NCBI GenBank assembly: GCA_002394535.1 | Contig: DGUG01000090.1 | Location: 1 to 11,816, forward strand | DNA length: 11,816 bases | Source of the DNA: Lachnospiraceae bacterium UBA4316 | GTDB taxonomy: Bacteria > Bacillota > Clostridia > Lachnospirales > Lachnospiraceae | Reading direction: 5' to 3' | Shown: in pieces, positions 1-5,846 of the stretch | Layout: every line of letters begins with the position of its first letter | Position numbering within the stretch: position 1 is the first letter of the stretch | The notes under the pieces: generated by a model | Database searches by the model: none | The model's input: only the letters and a program-made list of their open reading frames with translations | What the model was told of the DNA's origin: nothing | Made by a program: the position numbers and the translations under genes

Positions 1-207
1 AACATAGGCCTCAATCTGCTCACTTTCTTTTGCAAAAGAAACAAAATTCTCTGAACCGTCATAGCATCCGGTCATTGCGGGATATATGACATAATATGTT
101 TCTTCCAACGGTTTAAGCAATTCCCGAAATTTCTGCCAGTCGCAAAGCATTCCGTGCAATGCCAGTATCGTCTTATTCTTTTTATCTCCATATGAACGAA
201 ACTGCAT
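1..207 (-). CDS. Alpha/beta-hydrolase family protein, N-terminal part (cut by left edge)
   Basis: The reading frame is open from an ATG at 207 to base 1 and gives 69 residues. They begin MQFRSYGDKKN and then run ILALHGMLCDW (residues 14-24). The first beta strand followed by the HG oxyanion-hole motif, and the later YYVIYPAMTGCYDGS stretch, are the usual opening of alpha/beta-hydrolases. The nucleophile elbow and the rest of the catalytic triad lie outside the window, so neither activity nor substrate can be stated. I chose the ATG at 207 because GGAGAG stands 7 nt upstream; an in-frame ATG at 222 lacks such a site. The gene follows the antitoxin gene in the same direction after a 72-nt gap with no terminator, so it may be read from the promoter at 691-719. 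It could be an esterase, a lipase-like enzyme or a thioesterase. Confidence 0.6.
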   Translation of the reverse strand, partial: MQFRSYGDKKNKTILALHGMLCDWQKFRELLKPLEETYYVIYPAMTGCYDGSENFVSFAKESEQIEAYV

Positions 208-279
208 TCTTTTTCTCTCCATGGAAAGTTTTACTGTAAGATAATCTTTCCACAATATCTGCTTCACTTATAGGTGTGT

Positions 280-570
280 TCATTTTCTGACACTTGCTTT
301 GGGTGTGAACGATATATTCAAAACCATATCCATCCCTTCTGCAAGCCTCTGCAATAGTTTAATGGAAGGATTTCTTGTTCCGTTCTCCAGCTTGCTGATC
401 TCTGTCTGGGCGATACCTGTTCTCTCAGCAAGTTCTTTCTGTGTCATATTCTGTGAGATGCGAGCGTCTATAATAGCACGGATCACATTCATTTCCGGTT
501 GGATTTCCTCATATGCCTTGGCAAATTCCGGATCATTCATCTTTTTGGTTTTATACTCTTTAAGATTCAT
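280..570 (-). CDS. higA: HigA-like XRE-family antitoxin / transcriptional repressor
   Basis: A 96-residue DNA-binding protein with a helix-turn-helix of the Cro/C1 (XRE) type at about residues 42-69 (MTQKELAERTGIAQTEISKL, then ENGTRNPS). The N-terminal part, with DPEFAKAYEEIQPE at 13-26, is typical of antitoxins paired with Gp49-like (HigB/RelE superfamily) toxins. Such antitoxins neutralise the mRNA-cleaving toxin and repress their own promoter. A strong ribosome site (AAGGAGGG at 576-583) lies 5 nt from the start codon. The 3' end of a Gp49-like toxin gene sits directly upstream, with its stop 1 nt from this start, which is the usual toxin-first order, but that toxin is truncated. The protein is therefore an orphan antitoxin, possibly kept as a repressor or as protection against a related toxin. 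The family call rests on sequence pattern and context. Confidence 0.85.
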   Translation of the reverse strand: MNLKEYKTKKMNDPEFAKAYEEIQPEMNVIRAIIDARISQNMTQKELAERTGIAQTEISKLENGTRNPSIKLLQRLAEGMDMVLNISFTPKASVRK

Positions 571-571
571 G

Positions 572-688
572 TTAGCCCTCCTTATGGCGACTTAGCCAAT
601 CTGCACGCCGTTCTTTTGCCAGCTTAAGTTCTTTAGCCGGAGTTTTCTGCGTTTTCTTTACAAATCCGTTTGTCGCTACAATCTTTAA
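572..688 (-). pseudogene. higB: 3' remnant of a HigB/Gp49-like toxin gene (5' part lost)
   Basis: These 38 codons read LKIVATNGFVKKTQKTPAKE and continue with about 18 mostly basic residues to a TAA one base before the antitoxin ATG. This matches the C-terminal end of phage-derived Gp49-like/HigB toxins, where a 'NGFVKKTQKTP' stretch is followed by a basic helix; intact members are about 100-120 residues. The frame is closed upstream by a TGA at 689-691 and has no ATG, GTG or TTG, so the first two thirds, with the start codon, are gone. The -10 box of the locus promoter lies only 3 bp upstream, which places the deletion junction near 684-690. The segment probably survives as the 5' untranslated leader and ribosome-site carrier of the antitoxin mRNA. 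Family assignment is by recognition of the motif. Confidence 0.75.
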
Positions 689-690
689 TC

Positions 691-719
691 ATTATATGAG
701 ATATATCTCAACCTGTCAA
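691..719 (-). promoter_or_regulatory. Consensus sigma-A promoter of the toxin-antitoxin remnant
   Basis: Read leftward, the -35 box is TTGACA (719-714) and the -10 box is TATAAT (696-691), with exactly 17 bp between them. Both hexamers match the vegetative consensus perfectly. Transcription should start near 684, so the message begins inside the toxin remnant and runs into the antitoxin gene. The spacer is almost filled by a perfect palindrome, as expected for an autoregulated toxin-antitoxin promoter. Confidence 0.85.
697..710. promoter_or_regulatory. Perfect 14-bp palindrome, probable antitoxin operator
   Basis: TGAGATATATCTCA is identical to its reverse complement. It abuts the -10 box and occupies 14 of the 17 spacer bases of the promoter at 691-719. 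A repressor dimer here would block RNA polymerase. The XRE-type antitoxin encoded just downstream is the obvious candidate binder. Binding is inferred from position and symmetry only. Confidence 0.65.
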
Positions 720-737
720 TCCTTCACTTACCTATCT

Positions 738-765
738 GATCCCTACTTGACCGATCCCTACTTGA
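738..765. repeat. Two direct copies of a 13-mer, 15-nt period
   Basis: GATCCCTACTTGA occurs at 738-750 and again at 753-765, separated by CC. The pair lies in non-coding sequence upstream of the leftward promoter, in the decayed stretch between gene remnants. It may be a small local duplication or a paired protein site. With only two copies it is not a repeat array. Confidence 0.5.
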
Positions 766-794
766 ACGTGATTCCACATACTCTGTGACAGCCG

Positions 795-905
795 TCAATC
801 ATCCACCTGCATATTAAGCGGCTCACCTTTGATTCGCATTATTGTTTCCTTCTGAATATCCGTCAGTTCTTCATATGCCGTCAAAGAAACATAACCGTTA
901 ATAAA
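795..905 (-). pseudogene. C-terminal remnant of an unidentified gene
   Basis: A leftward frame encodes LTAYEELTDIQKETIMRIKG and then EPLNMQVDD before a TGA at 795-797. The frame is closed on the 5' side by a TAA at 906-908, and its first codons (905 to about 885) overlap the plus-strand regulator remnant, so the original gene contributed only from about codon 8 on. The composition, an amphipathic helix with an acidic C-terminus, looks like real coding sequence. There is no good initiation site, since the only ATGs are deep in the fragment. I do not recognise the family. It is best read as the tail of a gene whose 5' part was lost when it was joined to the oppositely oriented regulator fragment. 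It could also be chance. Confidence 0.35.
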
Positions 906-1076
906 TTAGCAAATATCAGCGGTATTACACAAAGTACAGTTGAAAATATTATTGCAGGGAAAACGAAAAATCCGAAACTGAAAACCCTGCATAAAATAGC
1001 TGTTGGCTTAAATATGACCGTTTCAGAGTTGTTAGATTTCCCAGAAATGAACGAAACACAATTTGACGATGAATAA
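885..1076 (+). pseudogene. 5'-truncated XRE-family helix-turn-helix regulator
   Basis: The plus-strand frame reads RNITVNKLANISGITQSTVE, then a stretch ending in FPEMNETQFDDE and a TAA at 1074-1076. It contains the helix-turn-helix (LANISGITQSTVENIIAGKT) and the GLNMTVSELLDF end typical of small Cro/C1-type regulators of Clostridia. About the first 10-15 residues of the domain and the start codon are missing. The frame runs back only to a TGA at 786-788 and holds no ATG, GTG or TTG. It is the only plus-strand coding trace in the window and is more A/T-rich than the genes to the right. It was probably brought in by a mobile element that has since decayed. A functional protein is unlikely without a start. 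Confidence 0.7.
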
Positions 1077-1080
1077 TAGG

Positions 1081-1120
1081 AAAAAGGGTATTTCTATAAT
1101 TGCTTTGAAATACCCTTTTT
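1081..1120. terminator. Rho-independent terminator, usable in both directions
   Basis: AAAAAGGGTATTTC (1081-1094) pairs perfectly with GAAATACCCTTTTT (1107-1120) around a 12-nt loop, giving a 14-bp stem. It ends in T-runs when read from either strand. It lies 4 nt after the plus-strand regulator remnant and about 95 nt after the lysS stop, so it can end both units. Confidence 0.85.
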
Positions 1121-1146
1121 TATCAGCTTTCTGTCAATTCTCATTA

Positions 1147-1167
1147 TTTGGGTTTATTTTGGGTTTA
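1147..1167. repeat. TTTGGGTTTA direct repeat behind lysS
   Basis: The 10-mer TTTGGGTTTA occurs at 1147-1156 and 1158-1167, an 11-nt period close to one helical turn, in the 93-nt gap between the terminator and the lysS stop codon. I see no gene in this gap. Phased short repeats can be recombinase binding sites at the end of an integrated element, but two copies alone are weak evidence. Confidence 0.35.
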
Positions 1168-1213
1168 ATTCCCGTGCCCTTACCATCTGCGAGCCTTGAT
1201 TTTTCTGCACTTT

Positions 1214-2821
1214 TCACGACAAAGATTTTAGTGTCGGAAACAACAGCACATCCCTTATCGCCGGACTATCCGTCAGCAGCATCGTCAGTCTGTCGATGCC
1301 GTATCCGATTCCGCCTGTAGGCGGCATTCCGATCTCAAGAGCATTCAGGAAGTCTTCGTCCGTGTGGTTTGCTTCCTCATCGCCCGCTGCCGCTGCAGCA
1401 TCCTGAGCCTTGAATCTCTCTCTCTGGTCGATGGGGTCATTAAGCTCCGAATATGCGTTGCACATCTCCCATGTATTGATGAACAGCTCGAATCTCTCAA
1501 CAAGGTCCGGTCTGTCCGGTTTTCTCTTTGTAAGAGGTGATATCTCAACCGGATGATCCATAACGAATGTTGGCTGGATCAGGTTCTCCTCAACGTATTC
1601 CTCGAAGAAGAGGTTGATTATATCGCCCTTTGTATGATAGGGCTCGTAGTGGATATCCCTCTCATCGGCAAGCTTCTTGGCTGCCTCTGTATCGGCTACC
1701 TCGTCAAAATCGATATTGGCATACTTCTTGATCGCATCTATCATGGTAATGCGCTCGAAAGGCTTACCGAAGTCAAGCTCGATCTCGCCGTATTTGAACT
1801 TCGTCGTACCCAGCACTTCCTGTGCCACATAACGGAACATATTTTCCGTAAGGTCCATCATTCCATTATAGTCCGTGTATGCCTGATAGAGCTCCATAAG
1901 AGTGAACTCGGGATTATGTCTCGTATCGAGTCCCTCGTTTCTGAACACTCTTCCGATCTCATATACACGCTCAAGTCCGCCGACTATAAGTCTCTTTAAG
2001 TAAAGCTCCAATGATATACGAAGGTTTAAGTCTTCATCAAGTGCGTTAAAGTGCGTCTGGAAAGGGCGCGCCGCTGCTCCGCCGGCATTTGCCACCAGCA
2101 TCGGAGTCTCTACCTCCATGAAGCCTTCACCGTCCAGATACTTACGTATCGTGGATATGATTTTCGACCTTTTGATAAACGTATCCTTTGATACATCGTT
2201 CATAATGAGATCCACATATCTCTGGCGGTAACGCATATCAGTGTTTGTAAGGCCGTGGAACTTCTCGGGAAGGGGAACCAGGTTCTTCGACAGCAGTATA
2301 ACGCTTGAGGCATGGATAGATACCTCACCCATCTGCGTTCTGAACATATATCCCTTCACACCGACTATGTCTCCGGGCTCGAACTTTTTAAAGTCCGCAT
2401 AAGCTTCTTCCCCAAGTGAATCCCTTGATACATACACCTGGGAGTTGCCCTTAAGGTCCTTAACGTTTATAAACGAAGCCTTGCCCATTACACGCTTTAA
2501 CATGATACGTCCGGCAATGCTCACGTTTATCGGGGACGCATCCATTATCTCGCGTCTCTTCTCATAGTCTTCCTTGGCAAGAGCCTTCTTCTCTTCTTCC
2601 GGCAGGCTCTCGTCTATGACAACGGGCTTGTGGTCTGCCAGAAGCTTTCCTTCAAGCTCTTCATATGCTGCCTTTGCGTCGGCGGTATGATCCGTCTGGT
2701 CGTATTTTGTTATAACGAAAGGGTCCTTGCCCGCCGCCTGAAGGTTTGCAAGCTTTTCTCTCTTATTCTTTAATATCTGGTTAAGGTCGGGTTCGGCCTT
2801 GTTCTGGTTCTCGTTGCCCAT
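1214..2821 (-). CDS. lysS: Lysyl-tRNA synthetase, class II
   Basis: A cytoplasmic enzyme that charges tRNA-Lys with lysine using ATP. The 535 residues contain an N-terminal helix, an OB-fold anticodon-binding domain (about 99-180) and the class II catalytic core. Motif 1 is near 218-241, motif 2 is at about 286-310 (VFRNEGLDTRHNPEFTLMEL) and motif 3 at 498-517 (GMPPTGGIGYGIDRLTMLLT). The protein is longer than the usual ~495-505 residues because of about 35 charged residues (around 58-95) before the OB fold. It ends right after the core (LLFPTLKSLS) with no C-terminal extension. The start ATG shares a base with the greA stop (TAATG), and no clear ribosome site precedes it, so translation is probably coupled to greA. 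Transcription would come from the promoter at 3461-3489 and end at 1081-1120. Confidence 0.97.
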   Translation of the reverse strand: MGNENQNKAEPDLNQILKNKREKLANLQAAGKDPFVITKYDQTDHTADAKAAYEELEGKLLADHKPVVIDESLPEEEKKALAKEDYEKRREIMDASPINVSIAGRIMLKRVMGKASFINVKDLKGNSQVYVSRDSLGEEAYADFKKFEPGDIVGVKGYMFRTQMGEVSIHASSVILLSKNLVPLPEKFHGLTNTDMRYRQRYVDLIMNDVSKDTFIKRSKIISTIRKYLDGEGFMEVETPMLVANAGGAAARPFQTHFNALDEDLNLRISLELYLKRLIVGGLERVYEIGRVFRNEGLDTRHNPEFTLMELYQAYTDYNGMMDLTENMFRYVAQEVLGTTKFKYGEIELDFGKPFERITMIDAIKKYANIDFDEVADTEAAKKLADERDIHYEPYHTKGDIINLFFEEYVEENLIQPTFVMDHPVEISPLTKRKPDRPDLVERFELFINTWEMCNAYSELNDPIDQRERFKAQDAAAAAGDEEANHTDEDFLNALEIGMPPTGGIGYGIDRLTMLLTDSPAIRDVLLFPTLKSLS

Positions 2822-3393
2822 TACTTTGCTGCTTTCTTTTTGGTGGTCTTCTTATCATCCTTTGCCGCAGGCTTCTCGGCTGCCTTCTTGGCACTCTTGG
2901 CACCCTTTGCCGAAGCGGGTTTTTCAACCTTTACAATCTTATACTTAAGCATACCTGCGGGTGTCTCAACTTCAACAGTAGCACCTTTCTTGGCTCCCAC
3001 AAGCGCACGTCCTACCGGCGACTCGTTAGAGATCTTGCCGTTAAGGCTGTCTACTTCCGTAGAGCCTACGATTTTGTACACGACTTCCTCGTTGTATTCA
3101 ACATCGAGAAGTGTAACCGTGCTTCCGAGTCCCACCGCATCCTTTGCTATATCTTCTTCAAGATATACTTCCGCATTCTTGAGGATAGCTTCGATCTCTT
3201 CTATTCTAAGCTCGTTATCTCTCTGCTCTTCTTTTGCGGCATCGTATTCCGCATTCTCGGACAGATCCCCCTGTTCGCGTGCTTCCTTGATCTTCTGTGC
3301 TATCTGAGCCCTTATGACCTCTTTTCTCTCGTCACGCTCCGCTTCAAGTTCAAGAAGCTTTTCATGAGACATCAGGTTCTTCTTTTCTTCCAT
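2821..3393 (-). CDS. greA: Transcription elongation factor GreA with Lys/Ala-rich tail
   Basis: GreA enters the RNA polymerase secondary channel and stimulates cleavage of backtracked transcripts. The N-terminal coiled coil is clear. GDLSENAEYDAAKEEQ (about 42-57) carries the tip acidic residues Asp43 and Glu46, equivalent to E. coli Asp41/Glu44. The C-terminal FKBP-like domain includes SNESPVGRALVGAKKG. I chose the ATG at 3393 (190 residues, starting MEEKKNLMS), which fits the family start; an in-frame ATG at 3405 would add MCFT but abuts the GAAGGG ribosome site with no spacing. The core ends near residue 158 and is followed by about 31 residues of almost only Lys, Ala, Pro, Ser, Thr and Asp, which typical GreA lacks. 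The gene has its own promoter and leader hairpin and overlaps lysS by one base. Confidence 0.95.
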   Translation of the reverse strand: MEEKKNLMSHEKLLELEAERDERKEVIRAQIAQKIKEAREQGDLSENAEYDAAKEEQRDNELRIEEIEAILKNAEVYLEEDIAKDAVGLGSTVTLLDVEYNEEVVYKIVGSTEVDSLNGKISNESPVGRALVGAKKGATVEVETPAGMLKYKIVKVEKPASAKGAKSAKKAAEKPAAKDDKKTTKKKAAK

Positions 3394-3419
3394 TGTAAAA
3401 CACATCCCTTCATAATTTG

Positions 3420-3449
3420 TTTGAGGTAGTACAATACCCCCTACTCAAA
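3420..3449 (-). promoter_or_regulatory. Leader hairpin in the greA 5' untranslated region
   Basis: TTTGAGGTAG (3420-3429) and CTACTCAAA (3441-3449) form a 9-bp inverted repeat with one bulged base and an 11-nt loop. Given the promoter at 3461-3489, the hairpin would start about 5 nt from the transcript's 5' end and finish before the ribosome site. It lacks a T-run, so it is not a standard terminator. It may stabilise or regulate the message. Function is inference. Confidence 0.45.
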
Positions 3450-3460
3450 ACAATAAACGA

Positions 3461-3489
3461 ATTATAGCGCAAGCATTTCCCGCCGTCAA
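3461..3489 (-). promoter_or_regulatory. Near-consensus sigma-A promoter of greA-lysS
   Basis: Read leftward, the -35 box is TTGACG (3489-3484) and the -10 box TATAAT (3466-3461), with a 17-bp spacer. One base departs from consensus. The predicted start of transcription is near 3454, about 60 nt before the greA ATG. The -35 box begins only 10 nt after the dus stop codon and no terminator separates them, so read-through from dus can add to greA-lysS expression. Confidence 0.85.
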
Positions 3490-3498
3490 TAAACTTTC

Positions 3499-4455
3499 TT
3501 ATGAGAGAAAATCATCCATCAGGCGCTTTAGATCCTCAAGGGATTCCGCCTCGTTAAGCTTTCCCCTAAACTGGGATGAACCCTTGTAGCCTTTTGTGTA
3601 CCAGGCCGCGTGTTTTCGCATCTCACGGGACCCTATGTACTCGCCCTTACAGTCTATCAGCATGGCGGCATGGCGGAGAATCATCCCGGCCACCTCTTCA
3701 CGTGTGGGTTTATTCCACTCTCGTCCTTCACTCTTTGCCACAAGCTCCGCAAATATCCATGGATTCCCCTGAGCCGCTCTTCCTATCATAACGCCATCGC
3801 ACCCGGTCTCATCAAGCATACGGCATGCGCTCTCGTAGGAGTCCACATCTCCGTTTCCGATTACCGGGATAGTTACCGCCTCTTTTACCTGCCTGATGAT
3901 ATCCCAGTCTGCCTTCCCGGAGTAGTACTGCATTCTCGTGCGTGCATGTACGGCTACGGCGGCGGCACCGTTTTCCTCTGCTACCTTTGCCATTTCAACG
4001 GCATTTATATGATCGTCGTCGAAACCCTTTCTAATCTTCACCGTCACGGGCTTACTTACCGCGGAAGACACCGCGCGTATGATTTTTCCCGCAAGGGCGG
4101 GATTCTTCATAAGGGCGGAACCTTCGCCGTTGTTTACAACCTTTGGCACGGGACAGCCCATATTGATGTCGAGTATGGAAAAGGGGCGCTCTTCTATTTT
4201 TTGTGCCATAGCTCCCATTATATCGGGGTCGGACCCGAAGAGCTGAAGCGATACCATACCTTCATTCGGATCTATGGCCATCATCTCATCCGTGGCTTTG
4301 TTACGATAGTATATAGCCTTGGCGCTTATCATCTCCATGCATGTAAGGCCTGCTCCCGCCTCATGGCACAACAAGCGAAATGGCAGGTCGCTTACCCCTG
4401 CCATCGGTGCCAAGATCCATTTATTCGGAAGTGTAACATTACCTATTTTTAGCAT
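3499..4455 (-). CDS. dusB: tRNA-dihydrouridine synthase, DusB type
   Basis: An FMN- and NADPH-dependent cytoplasmic enzyme that reduces uridine to dihydrouridine in the tRNA D-loop region. The 318 residues fit the family length. Visible landmarks are the barrel start [14 protein letters not shown] (14-27), the catalytic loop [20 protein letters not shown] with the proton-donor Cys101, the basic [10 protein letters not shown] and [12 protein letters not shown] segments, IGNGDV, and the FMN-phosphate-binding [11 protein letters not shown]. The C-terminal helical tRNA-binding domain carries [20 protein letters not shown]. The first 17 nt overlap the 3' end of coaX in another frame, and the ribosome site is weak (GAGGG 14 nt upstream), so translation is probably coupled to coaX. 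The DusB subclass is the usual one in Firmicutes next to greA-lysS. The nucleotide position modified is not deducible here. Confidence 0.93.
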   Translation of the reverse strand: MLKIGNVTLPNKWILAPMAGVSDLPFRLLCHEAGAGLTCMEMISAKAIYYRNKATDEMMAIDPNEGMVSLQLFGSDPDIMGAMAQKIEERPFSILDINMGCPVPKVVNNGEGSALMKNPALAGKIIRAVSSAVSKPVTVKIRKGFDDDHINAVEMAKVAEENGAAAVAVHARTRMQYYSGKADWDIIRQVKEAVTIPVIGNGDVDSYESACRMLDETGCDGVMIGRAAQGNPWIFAELVAKSEGREWNKPTREEVAGMILRHAAMLIDCKGEYIGSREMRKHAAWYTKGYKGSSQFRGKLNEAESLEDLKRLMDDFLS

Positions 4456-5206
4456 ATATGAGTCTCAATCCCTCAAGTGTCAGATCCGGATCGTACTCGT
4501 CGATCATGTCGGTCTCATTGGAGATTAGCCTGCCCAGGCCTCCGGTTGCAACCACCTTCAGCTTATCGTAGCCGGTCTCCTTCTTCACCTGTTTGATTAT
4601 GTATTCGGTCTGACCGATCTGGCCGTACATAAGTCCCGCCTGCATAGACCATATCGTATCGTTTGCAAGTATCGATTTGGGCATTACGATCTCAATCTCG
4701 GGAAGCTTTGCGGTTCCCATCCATAATGCCTCGGCACTGATCCTGACTCCCGGGGCTGTGATCCCCACCGTAAATCTTCCGTCCTCGGTAACAATGTCAT
4801 AGGTTGTTGCCGTACCGAAATCAAGCACCAGTATGGGGCCTCCGAACTTCTCGTATGCCGCAACCGCATCCACTATTCGATCGGGGCCTATCTCCTTCGG
4901 GTTGGGGGTGTCTATCTTGATTCCGGTCTTTACTCCCGGGCCTACTACAAGCGGATCGATGTTAAAGTACTTCTTCACGCTTGCGATGAGAGAATGCATT
5001 ATGTTGGGAACTACGGAAGCTATTGCAACACCGTCTATCTCCTTCGTATCCACACCCTGTCTTGCGGCAAGGTCGCATATGGCAACCCCGAACTCATCCG
5101 AGGTCCTGGGGGTCTTGCTCATGATCCTGAAGGTATGGGCAAGCTTGTCACCATCATATATTCCGCATGTGATATTTGTATTTCCTACATCAAGTACGAG
5201 TAACAT
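4439..5206 (-). CDS. coaX: Type III pantothenate kinase
   Basis: It phosphorylates pantothenate with ATP, the first step of coenzyme A synthesis, in the cytosol. The fold is of the ASKHA (acetate kinase/Hsp70/actin) superfamily. The phosphate-binding motif DVGNTN is at the N-terminus, followed by [25 protein letters not shown] with the catalytic Asp, and [12 protein letters not shown]. The common GGxIxPG loop reads VGITAPGV here, one glycine fewer. The ATG at 5206 (255 residues, starting [11 protein letters not shown]) matches the family start and sits 5 nt from GGAGGA; the ATG at 5209 would be only 2 nt away. The start overlaps the stop of the upstream small gene (TGATG), and the 3' end overlaps dus by 17 nt, so the three genes form one translationally coupled block. 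Type III enzymes are generally not feedback-inhibited by CoA. Confidence 0.94.
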   Translation of the reverse strand: MLLVLDVGNTNITCGIYDGDKLAHTFRIMSKTPRTSDEFGVAICDLAARQGVDTKEIDGVAIASVVPNIMHSLIASVKKYFNIDPLVVGPGVKTGIKIDTPNPKEIGPDRIVDAVAAYEKFGGPILVLDFGTATTYDIVTEDGRFTVGITAPGVRISAEALWMGTAKLPEIEIVMPKSILANDTIWSMQAGLMYGQIGQTEYIIKQVKKETGYDKLKVVATGGLGRLISNETDMIDEYDPDLTLEGLRLIYAKNR

Positions 5207-5541
5207 CATTCTCCTCCGTTTTGATTATCAATAAATGTTTTGTAGAACATTTCGAGACTCTCAAAGAGTTCGCTTTTTCTCTTTTGAACTTCCTTTACCA
5301 AGAGCCCCGCTCCTATCTCATCATATAATATGTCGTCCTCGTTGGCATCGGTAATGAGCATCACCGACCCGTCCTCATCAAATCCGATCATGAATGCTCC
5401 GCCCACTTCTTCCGTAAAGAGCACGCATATTATATGGAGTTCCTCCTGTATGGATTCGGGGATCTTCGCAAATTTCTCGTTAAAGTAGTATTTCTGCTCG
5501 TAAGAATTCGCCCCGCACAGTATCACGTTTGAAGTATCCAT
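5206..5541 (-). CDS. Conserved protein of unknown function, DUF6145-like
   Basis: A 111-residue acidic soluble protein with no signal peptide or membrane segment. It begins [20 protein letters not shown] and carries the striking segment [17 protein letters not shown] (8-24), then [27 protein letters not shown], and [13 protein letters not shown] before a helical C-terminus. I recall this pattern from the Lachnospiraceae family DUF6145, but cannot verify it here. No catalytic motif is apparent; the beta-rich middle followed by helix could suit a small regulatory or binding protein. GGAGGG lies 6 nt before the ATG, inside the last codons of the upstream membrane gene, whose TAG abuts this start. 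The 3' end overlaps coaX. This coupling suggests co-expression with CoA synthesis, but a functional link is only inferred. Confidence 0.8.
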   Translation of the reverse strand: MDTSNVILCGANSYEQKYYFNEKFAKIPESIQEELHIICVLFTEEVGGAFMIGFDEDGSVMLITDANEDDILYDEIGAGLLVKEVQKRKSELFESLEMFYKTFIDNQNGGE

Positions 5542-5841
5542 CTAGATCCCTCCGATAAGGGCATAGATGCATATGCCGGTAATTGTGGCAAATCCCACTC
5601 CGAGTATGGCAAACACCCATCCGTTCTTCGAGCCGCGCTTGAAGCACTTGTAGCTGTTAAACCCCAGAAGCGCCGTTGCGCAGGCAAACATTATCATGTA
5701 CAGAAGTGTTGTGGCTCCTGTAGAGAGGGATATTGCCCCGCATATTATGATCGTTATGGAAAGTACCATATCCGCAAGGCTTACATAGAAGAATTCCTTC
5801 TTGGACAGTGCCTTGAGGTAATCGATTATCTCAGTGTTCAT
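5542..5841 (-). CDS. Small three-helix membrane protein of unknown function
   Basis: 99 residues with three predicted membrane helices at about 18-39, 44-62 and 74-98. The basic loop KCFKRGSKN between helices 2 and 3 and the Lys-rich N-terminus suggest the N-terminus faces the cytoplasm and the C-terminus the outside. There is no signal peptidase site and no recognised motif; I cannot name a family. The ATG is 5 nt after the argF stop, and GGGGTGAT in the end of argF serves as ribosome site. Its own stop abuts the next gene's start. Glycine- and alanine-rich helices suit a small integral protein of the DUF type often seen in Firmicute operons. Coding status is supported by the tight packing between two real genes. 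Confidence 0.78.
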   Translation of the reverse strand: MNTEIIDYLKALSKKEFFYVSLADMVLSITIIICGAISLSTGATTLLYMIMFACATALLGFNSYKCFKRGSKNGWVFAILGVGFATITGICIYALIGGI

Positions 5842-5846
5842 TCATA

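Noticed and set aside
182..283. A 33-codon frame (starting MNTPISEADIV) whose ATG overlaps the antitoxin stop as ATGA
   Set aside because: It has no ribosome site, runs out of frame into the better supported hydrolase start at 207, and shows no recognisable pattern.
571..690. Active complete toxin-antitoxin pair
   Set aside because: The toxin frame is closed by TGA at 689-691 and has no start codon, so no complete toxin can be made from it.
738..765. Possible CRISPR-like repeat
   Set aside because: Only two 13-bp copies separated by 2 bp; no spacers, no cas genes.
1134..1230. A leftward frame past the lysS stop (…EKSRLADGKGTGIKPKINPN…) that could be an integrase tail or a former lysS extension
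   Set aside because: It is out of frame with lysS, has no start or ribosome site, and its low-complexity end follows from the TTTGGGTTTA repeat.
1063..1320. Plus-strand 85-residue frame across the terminator and lysS 3' end
   Set aside because: It reads through the hairpin terminator and into the antisense of lysS; no ribosome site or domain.
3610..4452. 280-residue plus-strand frame opposite dus
   Set aside because: Cys/His-rich shadow of a clearly conserved gene; no initiation signals.
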